A DNA stretch of 64,000 nt, taken from assembly GCA_965206315.1 (NCBI GenBank), contig OZ242210.1, positions 620,001 through 684,000 of the forward strand. The letters are read 5' to 3'. The notes under the pieces were generated by a model that saw only the letters and a program-made list of their open reading frames with translations, searched no databases and was not told the DNA's origin. Below, piece by piece: positions 56,120-64,000 of the stretch. Made by a program: the position numbers and the translations under genes. Every line of letters starts with the position of its first letter. The first letter of the stretch is position 1. Source of the DNA: Bin16 sp965206315 (lineage in GTDB: Bacteria; Chloroflexota; Dehalococcoidia; Lucifugimonadales; Australimonadaceae).

Positions 56120-57766
56120 ATGACTTACGACCTGTTGCTCAAGAACGGCCGCATCGTGGACGGTACCGGCGGACCCTCGTACGAGGGAGACGTCGCCGTC
56201 GTGGACGGGCGCATCGCGGAGACCGGCAGGCTCGGTTCGTCGGCGAAACGGGTCATCGACGTACAGGGGCAGGTCATCGCCCCCGGCTTCATCGACAACC
56301 ACTGCCACTACGACGCGCAGGTGCTGTGGGACCCGCTGTGCACGTTCGCCTGCTACCACGGTGCGACGACGGTCATCAACGGCAACTGCTCGCTGGGACT
56401 CGCTCCGGCGAGGCCGGAGGAGCGCGCCGATCTCGTCTCGATGCTCTCACGCGTCGAGGCCATACCGGTCGAGTCGCTGCAGGCCGGAGTCGAGTGGTCG
56501 TGGGAGTCGGTGCCGCAGTACCTGGAGACCATCGATCGCGAGCTCGGCGTGAACGTCGGTTCGCTCATCGGCTTCTCGGCAGTACGGCGGCACGTGATGG
56601 GCGAGGCAGCCTACTCCGCAGTTGCGACTCCTGAGCAGATCGAGCAGATGAAGGAGATTGTGCGCGAAGGCATCCGCGCGGGAGCGCTCGGCCTGTCCTC
56701 GGAGCGCAACCTGCGCCACATGGACCTCGAGAACCGCCTGCTGCCTGCGAACGCCGCGCCGCCCGACGAGTTCCTCGCCGTGGCGGAAGCGCTCGCCGAA
56801 GTCGGGGCCGGTTCCATCCAGTTCGGGGACTCGGAGCGGATCGAACTGTCGGAGGGGCTGCTGACGCGGACGGCCCGGGCAACGGGACGCCCGGTCATCT
56901 CCAGCCTTGCGGGTCGCGCGGGCTCTACGCGGAACGACGCCCGGATGTACGCGATGGTGTCGCCCTTCATGGAGAACACTGCGCGCTGGACGCTGCTCAC
57001 CGTGGGAAGCTTCGACGGCTTCCCGCACTGGCTGCCCGTGATGAGCAGTTCACCCGAGGAGAAGCGTGTTGCATTTGGCGACCCCGCGGTACGCGCCGGA
57101 CTCAGGGCCGACGCCGACGCCCCGGACAAGCGGAACCCCGGCTCCCCGCAGGTGCGCTGGGACCTGCTGTACGTGGCCAGGGTTGCCCTGGACGAGCACC
57201 GCGGCTACGTGGAGCGCAGCGTGAGCGACATTGCACAGGAACTGGGCAAGGACCCGCTCGACACGTTCCTCGACCTCGCGCTCGAAGAAGACCTCAGGAC
57301 GCTCTTCTACTTCCGCTCCGACGTGAGCACGTCGGCGATGGCGGAAGTGATGGCCGACCCCTATGTGCTGCCCGGACTCTCAGACGGCGGGGCGCACGTC
57401 ACCCGCCGCTGCGACAGCCATTTCTCGACCTTCCTGCTGTCGTTCTGGGTGAGGCAGCAACAGGCGCTGTCGCTGGAGGAGGCGGTGCGCAAGCTGACAT
57501 TCATGGGAGCAAGTGCGTTCGGCCTGCACGACAGGGGCCTCATCAGGCCGGGGCTGGCCGGGGACCTGACGGTGTTCGATCCGGACACCATCGGCGCGGG
57601 TGAACTGGAAGAGGTCGCGGACTACCCCGGGGATGCCGTGCGGATGCGCCGTCCCAGCGAGGGCGTCGCCTGCACCATCGTCAACGGCGAGGTGCTGATC
57701 GAGGCAGGCGAGCACACCGGGGCCCTCCCCGGACGGCTCCTGCGCAGCAGCGCCTACGGTCGCTAG
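56120..57766 (+). CDS. N-acyl-D-amino-acid deacylase-type amidohydrolase, second copy
   Basis: This 548-residue protein is paralogous to the 35-1756 gene. It has the same start (YDLLLKNGRIVDGTGG), metal motif NHCHYDAQ, NGNCSLGLAP and a late LSDGGAHVTRR. GGAGG precedes the ATG at 56120. The coupling to an amidohydrolase-2 gene under P2 suggests both act on one substrate. Confidence 0.87.
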   Translation: MTYDLLLKNGRIVDGTGGPSYEGDVAVVDGRIAETGRLGSSAKRVIDVQGQVIAPGFIDNHCHYDAQVLWDPLCTFACYHGATTVINGNCSLGLAPARPEERADLVSMLSRVEAIPVESLQAGVEWSWESVPQYLETIDRELGVNVGSLIGFSAVRRHVMGEAAYSAVATPEQIEQMKEIVREGIRAGALGLSSERNLRHMDLENRLLPANAAPPDEFLAVAEALAEVGAGSIQFGDSERIELSEGLLTRTARATGRPVISSLAGRAGSTRNDARMYAMVSPFMENTARWTLLTVGSFDGFPHWLPVMSSSPEEKRVAFGDPAVRAGLRADADAPDKRNPGSPQVRWDLLYVARVALDEHRGYVERSVSDIAQELGKDPLDTFLDLALEEDLRTLFYFRSDVSTSAMAEVMADPYVLPGLSDGGAHVTRRCDSHFSTFLLSFWVRQQQALSLEEAVRKLTFMGASAFGLHDRGLIRPGLAGDLTVFDPDTIGAGELEEVADYPGDAVRMRRPSEGVACTIVNGEVLIEAGEHTGALPGRLLRSSAYGR

Positions 57767-57770
57767 GCGA

Positions 57771-59039
57771 TCAGCTATCGACCGCCGTCTTCTCCGATCT
57801 CTTGAGCGTCTCTTCCAGGAAGAAGGTAACGACCATCGCGGCGAGGAGAGCCGTCGACGCCAGGAATACGAAGGCCGTACCGTAACCAAACGCACCGGAC
57901 AGCACTCCGAAGCTGGCCGGGCTGGTCGTCGAACCGCCCTGCGCGATCAGCCGAGACACACCGAAGAAGAGCCCGCGCGCCTGTGGCGGCGCCACGTCCG
58001 TGCCCAGCGTCTGCATGTTGCCGGAGATAACGCCCATCGACAGGTGGAGGAACACGAAACTCGCGATGAACCAGGACAGGCTGAGTCCCGCGAATGCCGT
58101 CACCGACACTGTGGCCATCGAGAGACTCGTCAACAACAGCCCGGGCACGACGATGTACTTCCTGCCGAACCGGTCCATCACGAACCCGGTGGAGAACATG
58201 ATGGGGACGGTCCCGATGGCCATCGCGCTGCGCAGGATGCCCAGCTCGGCGGGGTCGAGGCCGTAGGCGTAGGACGGGTACAGGAGGATGACGCCTCCTT
58301 CGAAGACGGCCCCTCTCGTGACGTTCGTCAGGAACTGGATGGAGAAGACGGTGGGGATCGGTTTCCTGAGCAGCGATGCCCAGCGTGAGCCCGCCGCAGC
58401 CTCGGCCGCCCGCCTCGCTGCCGGCGCCGTTTCCTTGACGACGAAGTAGGTCGGGATGATCGAGAGCAGCGTCAGGCCTGCGTGTATGAGGAACGGCGAC
58501 CACAGACCCCACGCAACGGCGGCGAACCCTCCGACCAGCGGGCCGCCGAGCGCGCCGATCGACTGCACGCCGAACATCTGCGTGACCTGCTTGGCGCGCT
58601 GCTGGGCTGCCCCGGTATCGGCTATGACCGTGATGCGGCTCTGCATCCACATCTGCGTGCCGACTCCGGCGATGAACCGGTACGCGAGCAGTTCAGTGAA
58701 TGAGCCGGAGACCGCAGCCTTGGCGATGAGCAGCGAAGACACGGCGACGACCAGCGGGCCCGCGAGCAGTATCCACCGGCGGCCTATCCGGTCAATGAGC
58801 ATGCCGGTTGGGAGCGATGCGAGCAGGGTGCCGAGGAGGTAGGCAGTGAAAACCCAAGTCGCCTCGCCGATGCTGACGCCGTAAAGCTTGGTGAGTTCCG
58901 GGAGGACCGGCAGCCCGATACCGTTGCCCAGCCCCAGCGCTATCGCGGGAACGTGCAGCCCCAGTATCAGGCGGAGCTGCGGGTGAAGCCCCCGACGGGC
59001 AGGCGACTCACTCCGGTTCCCTTCATCGTTCTGCCGCAT
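57771..59039 (-). CDS. MFS transporter
   Basis: This 422-residue carrier has twelve predicted helices. The N-terminus carries a charged cytosolic stretch, then helix 1. The GMLIDRIGRRWILLAG loop between helices 2 and 3 matches the MFS signature, and the second half has GFVMDRFGRKYIVVPG. It resembles drug-exporter or aromatic-acid type carriers. It is convergent with the deacylase (5 nt apart). Confidence 0.85.
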   Translation of the reverse strand: MRQNDEGNRSESPARRGLHPQLRLILGLHVPAIALGLGNGIGLPVLPELTKLYGVSIGEATWVFTAYLLGTLLASLPTGMLIDRIGRRWILLAGPLVVAVSSLLIAKAAVSGSFTELLAYRFIAGVGTQMWMQSRITVIADTGAAQQRAKQVTQMFGVQSIGALGGPLVGGFAAVAWGLWSPFLIHAGLTLLSIIPTYFVVKETAPAARRAAEAAAGSRWASLLRKPIPTVFSIQFLTNVTRGAVFEGGVILLYPSYAYGLDPAELGILRSAMAIGTVPIMFSTGFVMDRFGRKYIVVPGLLLTSLSMATVSVTAFAGLSLSWFIASFVFLHLSMGVISGNMQTLGTDVAPPQARGLFFGVSRLIAQGGSTTSPASFGVLSGAFGYGTAFVFLASTALLAAMVVTFFLEETLKRSEKTAVDS

Positions 59040-59107
59040 GGGCGCGATTGTACTCCCGCAGCAGACTCGTCTAACCTGCGGGCGGCGCTATCCATCGGAG
59101 GAAGGGC

Positions 59108-61147
59108 ATGAACACCAGGGTACGACTGCGCATCGAACGACAGGTGAGCTTCGCCGGGGGAGCCTCGTTCGGAGACACTGGACCGTACGAGCGACTGACC
59201 GGGTCGGCGTTCTTCGAGTTGGACCCCGGCGACCCCGCCAACGCGAACGTTGTCGACCTGCAACTTGCCCCGTGCAACGCCAACGGCATGGTCGAGTTCC
59301 GGGCGGACCTCGACATCCTGAAGCCCGTCGACCTCGCACGGGGGAACGGATGCCTGCTGTACGGCGTGAACAACCGCGGGAACAAGACCGTCGTGCGGGT
59401 ATTCAACGACGCTCCGCCGGATAACGACCCCCTCACGCTCGCTGCGGCCGGCAACGGCTTCCTGATGCGGCAGGGCTACACCGTCGTCTGGTCCGGCTGG
59501 CAGGGCGACCTCGTGGCGGGCGACGGCCTCCTCACCATCGATCTGCCGGAGACGTTGGATAACGGGAAGCCGGTACGCGGCAAGGTGCGCCAGGAGTTCA
59601 TCGCCGAGCAGGAAGGCGTGCTCTGGATGCCGCTGAGCGGCGCGCCGAGCATCCGCTGCTACCCCGCGCTCGACCTCGACACGTCCCACCCGACGATGAC
59701 GCTGCGCGAGCACGAGCGCGACCCGCGCGTGGCCGTCCCGCCGGACGCTTGGGCGTTCGCTGAGGCGGAGGTGGTCGACGGCGCGTTGCAGGTACGCCCT
59801 TCCCCTGTCGCCTGCTACATGAAGGGCGGCTTCAAGCCCGGCTGGATATACGAGCTGGTCTACGAGACGGAAGGCTCCCGCGTGATGGGGCTCGGCATCG
59901 TGAGCATCCGCGACCTCGTGTCGATGCTGCTCCATGACGCCGTCGACGCAAGCGGCGCGCCGAACCCGCTCGCGGGCCACGAACGGGCGTACATGTACGG
60001 AGCATCGCTGAGCGCGCGCGTGATCCGCCAGTTCATCTACGACGGCTACAACGTGGACCCGGAAGGCCGGAAGGTCTTCGCAGCCGCCTACCCGCACGTC
60101 TCGGGCGCGGGCCGCCTCTTCACGAACGCCAGGTTCGCCCAGGTCGGGCGCTACCCGCGCCAGCACGAGGAGCATCAGTGGCCGTCGGAGCGTTACCCGT
60201 TCGCTTACTCCGTCGCGCCGGACGCCTTCTCGGACTCGCTGGACTGCGTCATGAAGCGCCCCGGGGCGGACCCGCTGGTCGTGCACACGCACACGAACAC
60301 CGAATACTGGAACCGTCACGCGTCGCTCGGGCACACGGACCCGAGGACAGGCGACGACATCGAGTTCCCGGAGACGGTGCGCGTCTACTTCCTTGCAAGC
60401 GCGCAGCACACGAGCGTGATGCCGTCCCCGGACGACATCTGCCAGCAGCGCTCCAACGTGATGAACAACGGGCCATTGATGCGGGCCGTCCTCACGATGA
60501 TGCACCGCTGGGCAACCGAGGGCACGCCCCCGCCTCCGAGCATCGTGCCCCGGCGGGCAGACGGCACGCTGGTCAGTCCTGAAGAAGCCCTCGCAGCGTT
60601 CCCGAAGGTGCCCGGCTTTCCCACGCCGGCAAGCCCCAGCCGCCTGCCGCTCTACGACTACGGGCCCGGGTTCGATCAGGGGTTGGTCACCGAACATCCG
60701 CCGCAGCCCGTGCCCGGCAAGGAGTACACCGTGCAGATGCCGCAGGTGGACGAGGACGGCAACGACCTCGGCGGCCTGCGTTCGCCGGAAGTCATGGTCC
60801 CCGTCGGCACGCACACGGGATGGAACCTGCGCAGAGCGGGCTTCGCCGAGGGTGACCTCGCCTCGCTGGCAGGCAGCTTCGTGCCCTTTGCCCGGACACG
60901 CGCCGAGCGGGAGGCGAACGGCGACCCGCGGCGCTCCGTCGAGGAGCGGTACGCTTCGCACGAGGACTACGTGCGACAGATGGCCGAGGCTGTCCGGCAG
61001 TTGCAGGCAGCAGGATTCCTGCTCGAAGAGGACGCGGAGCGCTACGTCGAGGCCGCGAAGGGCCGGGACCCGCTGAACGAGGCTGTTCCGCTCGCCCCGC
61101 TGGCGCTCGGCAAGGCGATGCCGTCGCCATCGGCAAGCGTGCGCTGA
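59108..61147 (+). CDS. Alpha/beta hydrolase-domain protein (PF20091 type)
   Basis: This 679-residue protein matches the large alpha/beta-hydrolase-domain family often seen in Rieske-rich genomes. The N-terminal domain (RVRLRIERQVSFAGGASFGDTGPYE) precedes the hydrolase core; the nucleophile is in MYGASLSARVIRQFIYDGYN (G-x-S). LGIVSIRDLVSMLLHD and a late ETHTGWN-like THTGWNLR are conserved in the family. The ATG follows GGAGG. Substrate unknown; ester or lactone hydrolysis is assumed. Confidence 0.75.
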   Translation: MNTRVRLRIERQVSFAGGASFGDTGPYERLTGSAFFELDPGDPANANVVDLQLAPCNANGMVEFRADLDILKPVDLARGNGCLLYGVNNRGNKTVVRVFNDAPPDNDPLTLAAAGNGFLMRQGYTVVWSGWQGDLVAGDGLLTIDLPETLDNGKPVRGKVRQEFIAEQEGVLWMPLSGAPSIRCYPALDLDTSHPTMTLREHERDPRVAVPPDAWAFAEAEVVDGALQVRPSPVACYMKGGFKPGWIYELVYETEGSRVMGLGIVSIRDLVSMLLHDAVDASGAPNPLAGHERAYMYGASLSARVIRQFIYDGYNVDPEGRKVFAAAYPHVSGAGRLFTNARFAQVGRYPRQHEEHQWPSERYPFAYSVAPDAFSDSLDCVMKRPGADPLVVHTHTNTEYWNRHASLGHTDPRTGDDIEFPETVRVYFLASAQHTSVMPSPDDICQQRSNVMNNGPLMRAVLTMMHRWATEGTPPPPSIVPRRADGTLVSPEEALAAFPKVPGFPTPASPSRLPLYDYGPGFDQGLVTEHPPQPVPGKEYTVQMPQVDEDGNDLGGLRSPEVMVPVGTHTGWNLRRAGFAEGDLASLAGSFVPFARTRAEREANGDPRRSVEERYASHEDYVRQMAEAVRQLQAAGFLLEEDAERYVEAAKGRDPLNEAVPLAPLALGKAMPSPSASVR

Positions 61148-61221
61148 ACGTGCATCGCGGCTCGCGGCGGTTGTCGCCGTAGATGCCCCGCCCTATGATG
61201 CACGGCGGCAGGAGGTGTGGC

Positions 61222-61983
61222 ATGGCGCATCGCATCGTCTCACTGCACGCGGGATACGACGGCCCCAACGGTTTCGTGGACGGGTACGTCGGTCGTCCGG
61301 CAGACAGCGGTCCGTATCCGGGGCTCGTGGTCATCTCCGGCATGGGCGGGCTCAACTGGTTCCAGCGCGAGATGACGCGCACGTTTGCCCGCGCCGGTTT
61401 CGTCGCCCTCTCCCCTGACCTGTTCGACGGCGCATTGCCGGAAGGACGCGCCACGCAACTGCGCTACAAGAACTCGCTGGACGTGCAGCGGACGGTGGAG
61501 AACCTCAGCGCGGGGGCGGACTTCCTGCGTTCGTTGCCGTGGACGGCTGACGACGGGCCGGTAGGCATCGTGGGGTTCTGCCTCGGTGGGGGGCTCGTTC
61601 TGCTGTCGCTGGCGCGCACGAACACGTTCGGCGCGGGAGTCGTCTACTACCACAGCCTCTTCCCGGACTCCGAGGAGCTCGAGAACATCCGCGTGCCGAT
61701 GATGTGCCACTACGGCACGCACGACCACACGACGCCCATCTCGGAGATCGAGGCGTTCCGCGCCGCGCTCGACCGGTACGAGAAGCAGTACGATCTGTTC
61801 ATGTACGAGGGTGTCGGCCACTCGTTCCTGAACCCGAACCAGGACTCTTCCGAGCGCCGCGAGAAGGCAGCGGCGGAGTCGCTGGAGCGGACGTTCGCGT
61901 TCTTCCGGAACCACCTTGGCGCTACAGCGCCAGTGGGCGAAGCACCGGCGGCCGAAGGTGACGAGACACCGGAGACGCCGTGA
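61222..61983 (+). CDS. Dienelactone hydrolase family protein
   Basis: This 253-residue alpha/beta hydrolase uses a Cys nucleophile in GIVGFCLGGGLVLL, with Asp in GTHDHTTP and His in GVGHSFLN, the DLH triad. DLH hydrolyses dienelactones in chlorocatechol and related ring-cleavage routes. The ATG at 61222 follows GGAGG at 6 nt. Its stop overlaps the next gene's GTG (GTGA). Confidence 0.87.
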   Translation: MAHRIVSLHAGYDGPNGFVDGYVGRPADSGPYPGLVVISGMGGLNWFQREMTRTFARAGFVALSPDLFDGALPEGRATQLRYKNSLDVQRTVENLSAGADFLRSLPWTADDGPVGIVGFCLGGGLVLLSLARTNTFGAGVVYYHSLFPDSEELENIRVPMMCHYGTHDHTTPISEIEAFRAALDRYEKQYDLFMYEGVGHSFLNPNQDSSERREKAAAESLERTFAFFRNHLGATAPVGEAPAAEGDETPETP

Positions 61984-63230
61984 GGCTGTTCGGCGGCTTC
62001 GTCGAGTTCTTCGCCGCGCTGCGCTACCCGGACTTCCGGCTCTTCTGGCTAGGGCTGATGGCGCAGGTCACCGGCCAGCAGATGACCATCGTCACCCTCG
62101 GGTGGCTGGCGTACGACCTCACGCAATCGCCGCTGGCGCTCGGGTTCATCAACCTTGTCAGCGCCGCGCCGCGCATCGTCGTGAACCTTGCGGGCGGCGT
62201 GCTCGCAGACCGGTTCGACCCCCGAACGCTCGTCGTGGCGGCGCAAACGACCTCTCTTGCCATGTTGGTGACGCTCGGCGTGCTCACGTTGACCGACAAC
62301 GCGGCGGTATGGAACCTCGCGCTGGCGGCGCTGGTGATCGGGCTGGTGCAATCGTTCGACGAACCTGCCCGTGCGTCACTCTTCCCTCGCCTGTTGCCGG
62401 ACCGCTCGCTCATCCCGATAGCGGTGCCGCTGACGTCGGTGGCCTGGTCGTCGACACGCATCGTCGCGCCATCCATCGCCGGGTTCGTCATCGCGGCGGC
62501 GGGAGCGGGCCCCAGCTTCTTCGCCGCTGCCGCCGGCGCAGCCGCGATGGCAGCGGTGATGAGGCTGGTGCATCCCCAGCAGACAACCGCCCCACGACAC
62601 GGAACGATGCTGGGCGACCTGAAGGCGGGGGCGGCCTACGTATGGGCGCACCCGGTCTTCCGCCCGCTTCTGCTGCTGGCGCTGGCGTGCTCGGCGTTCG
62701 GGCAGGGGTACATGCTCACGTTCCCCGTGTTCCAGGTTGAGGTCTACGACGTGAGCCCGCGCGAACTGGGGTTCATGTACTCCTCGGCGGGGGTAGGAGC
62801 GATGGCTGGCTTGTTCGTGTATTCCCGCTACTTCAGGCAGCGGGGTGCAGGACGGGTGCTGCTGGGTTCGGCCGCCTCCTTCGGAGCGATGCTTGTCGCG
62901 TTCGCGCTCGCGCCGTGGTTCGAAGCAGCGCTCGTGCTCCTGTTCTTCTCAGGCGCTGTCGGCGTGATGCAGATAACGACAGGGCAGGTGATCCTGCAGA
63001 CGCTGGTGGAGGACAGCCTGCGCGGGCGCGTGATGGCGCTGTACGGCGTGCACTGGGCGCTGCTGCCGGTGGGCGGCGCGATGATGAACGGCGTCGCCCA
63101 GGGCACCGGCGCACCGATCGCCGTTGCCGGATTCGGAGCGGTCTTGGTCGCCGCGACCCTGGCGATCGTGTTGCGCGGCGGGGCGCTGCGCGGCGTCGCG
63201 CTGCCCCAGGCCGAGCCCGCGAGAGCTTAG
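61980..63230 (+). CDS. MFS transporter
   Basis: This 416-residue MFS_3-type carrier begins with FAALRYPDFRLFWLGLMAQVTGQQMTIVTLGWLAYDLTQ, similar to the 11379 transporter. The GVLADRFDPR loop is conserved. The GTG start overlaps the DLH stop, so the two are co-translated; it may carry the substrate of that pathway. Confidence 0.85.
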   Translation: MRLFGGFVEFFAALRYPDFRLFWLGLMAQVTGQQMTIVTLGWLAYDLTQSPLALGFINLVSAAPRIVVNLAGGVLADRFDPRTLVVAAQTTSLAMLVTLGVLTLTDNAAVWNLALAALVIGLVQSFDEPARASLFPRLLPDRSLIPIAVPLTSVAWSSTRIVAPSIAGFVIAAAGAGPSFFAAAAGAAAMAAVMRLVHPQQTTAPRHGTMLGDLKAGAAYVWAHPVFRPLLLLALACSAFGQGYMLTFPVFQVEVYDVSPRELGFMYSSAGVGAMAGLFVYSRYFRQRGAGRVLLGSAASFGAMLVAFALAPWFEAALVLLFFSGAVGVMQITTGQVILQTLVEDSLRGRVMALYGVHWALLPVGGAMMNGVAQGTGAPIAVAGFGAVLVAATLAIVLRGGALRGVALPQAEPARA

Positions 63231-63257
63231 GCAACGGCAGCACCGCGAACCCGCCCG

Positions 63258-63617
63258 TCAGATTCGCTCAAGATCAACGACCGTACGGTCGTTCAACACG
63301 TCACCTGTGTTCACAGTGGATTTGGGTTCCACTATGAGGACGTGGGCCTCGGACTCAGCCACCGGCTGATGCTCTACGCCCTTCTCAACGATGATCATCT
63401 GGCCCTCCTCCAGATGAACGTCCCTGTCACGGAACCGGATCGTCAAGCGTCCCTTCACCACGAGGAAGAGTTCGTCTTCGTGCTCGTGGCTGTGCCAGAC
63501 GAACTCCCCGTTGAGTTTGGCCAGCTTCACGTATGAGTCATTGACTTCCCCGACGATCCGGGGACTCCAGTACTCATCGAACTGCGACAACTTGTCGGCG
63601 AGGTCTATCGCGTTCAT
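63258..63617 (-). CDS. Cupin domain protein
   Basis: This 119-residue single cupin has motif 1 WHSHEHEDELFLVVKGRLTI and motif 2 GQMIIVEKGVEHQPVA, giving His/Glu metal ligands. It is the type often next to sugar or hydroxy-acid enzymes. ATG 63617 follows GGAG. The upstream neighbour on the same strand is a second protein of this group. Confidence 0.87.
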   Translation of the reverse strand: MNAIDLADKLSQFDEYWSPRIVGEVNDSYVKLAKLNGEFVWHSHEHEDELFLVVKGRLTIRFRDRDVHLEEGQMIIVEKGVEHQPVAESEAHVLIVEPKSTVNTGDVLNDRTVVDLERI

Positions 63618-63622
63618 CTCTC

Positions 63623-64000
63623 CTACAGGCCGCGGCCTGCCGTGGCGTCGAGGACGGCGCCCTGCTCCTCTGAAGCGTCGTACTCCCACTTGTAGTGGGG
63701 GTCCTGGTACGCCCCCTCCGGCATCAGGCTCTCCAGACCGCGCTTGCCGAGCTCTTCCTCGAACATCTCGCGGATCCACGACTCCTCGGACGGGTATTCC
63801 ACCTGGTCGAGCAGCGGGTTCATCCGGTTGCTGAGGCCGCGCATCTGGCGGATGGGCGAGAGCGCGAGGTAGCGCGCCGGCTCCACGCTCACGTTGAAGT
63901 GCTGGTGGAACCAGCGGTTCGGCGGCACGAACATGCTGGCCTCGTGCCACGGAACGATGACCTTCTCCTGGCCCTCCGGCCACATGATGGAGTAGCCCTC
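63623..64000 (-). CDS. Cupin-like protein, 5' end beyond the window
   Basis: The reading frame is open to the window edge; the ATG at 63985 is internal, since the frame continues upstream (EGYSI before it). Residues such as VIVPWHEASMFVPPNRWFHQHFNV resemble a cupin's final strands, and the C-terminus is rich in charged residues (WIREMFEEELGKRG). I cannot judge the start or complete fold. It lies 5 nt upstream of the cupin gene in one operon. Confidence 0.65.
   Translation of the reverse strand, partial: EGYSIMWPEGQEKVIVPWHEASMFVPPNRWFHQHFNVSVEPARYLALSPIRQMRGLSNRMNPLLDQVEYPSEESWIREMFEEELGKRGLESLMPEGAYQDPHYKWEYDASEEQGAVLDATAGRGL

Overview
The window is a 64 kb piece of a GC-rich bacterial chromosome. 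My best guess (inference) is a marine or soil Chloroflexota of the SAR202/Dehalococcoidia type. The reasons are the mix of streamlined housekeeping operons with many expanded catabolic paralogues: three amidohydrolase-2 proteins, two N-acyl-D-amino-acid deacylases, two Rieske oxygenases, two MpaB/DUF2236 oxygenases and three MFS carriers. No rRNA or phylogenetic marker was available to confirm this.

Layout. 1-9.8 kb: accessory metabolism (D-aminoacylase, an unknown/HEPN pair, hydantoinase HyuA/HyuB, a PlsY-like protein and tandem DUF2236 oxygenases), then tRNA-Leu(UAA). 10-15.3 kb: selA (selenocysteine synthase), an MFS carrier, an EamA transporter and recN. 15.4-17.2 kb: ribosomal operon rplU-rpmA-rpmE-yqhQ(DUF1385), followed by a mosaic of dispersed palindromic repeats. 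17.5-24.9 kb: DRTGG ATPase, class I amidotransferase-like hydrolase, small membrane protein, gyrA (broken by one frameshift) and thrB-lysC. 25-33.1 kb: rpmB, fakA-fakB, mnmA-rnhB-yraN, rsfS, ndk and thiL-tsaE-tsaB. 33.2-34.7 kb: a DUF3179 lipoprotein interrupted by one in-frame TGA. 35-39.2 kb: Rieske oxygenase, MmgE/PrpD and MgtE. 39.3-42 kb: phosphoesterase, rpsP-khpA-rimM and yebC. 42.1-44.7 kb: a secreted double RCC1-propeller protein. 44.7-64 kb: a second catabolic region with epimerase, beta-hydroxyacid dehydrogenase, amidohydrolases, Asp/Glu racemase-like, nucleoside hydrolase, LigB dioxygenase, ring-hydroxylating dioxygenase alpha/beta, a second D-aminoacylase, two MFS carriers, two alpha/beta hydrolases and two cupin proteins (the last cut by the window edge).

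Most interesting point. The DUF3179 gene reads through a TGA exactly where the family has the first Cys of its CxxC (C-P/T-L-C) motif. Downstream the domain continues intact for 242 codons. A good bacterial SECIS-like hairpin, 11 bp with one bulge and a G in the apical loop, starts 8 nt after the TGA. selA lies 23 kb away. I read this as a candidate selenoprotein with a U-x-x-C redox motif.

Other signals: several genes have a -10 box only 6-9 nt before an ATG with no Shine-Dalgarno (leaderless initiation); rimM and possibly rnhB appear to start at non-ATG/GTG/TTG codons; and an almost identical 29-bp promoter is used twice in the aromatic-degradation region (52.5 and 54.95 kb).
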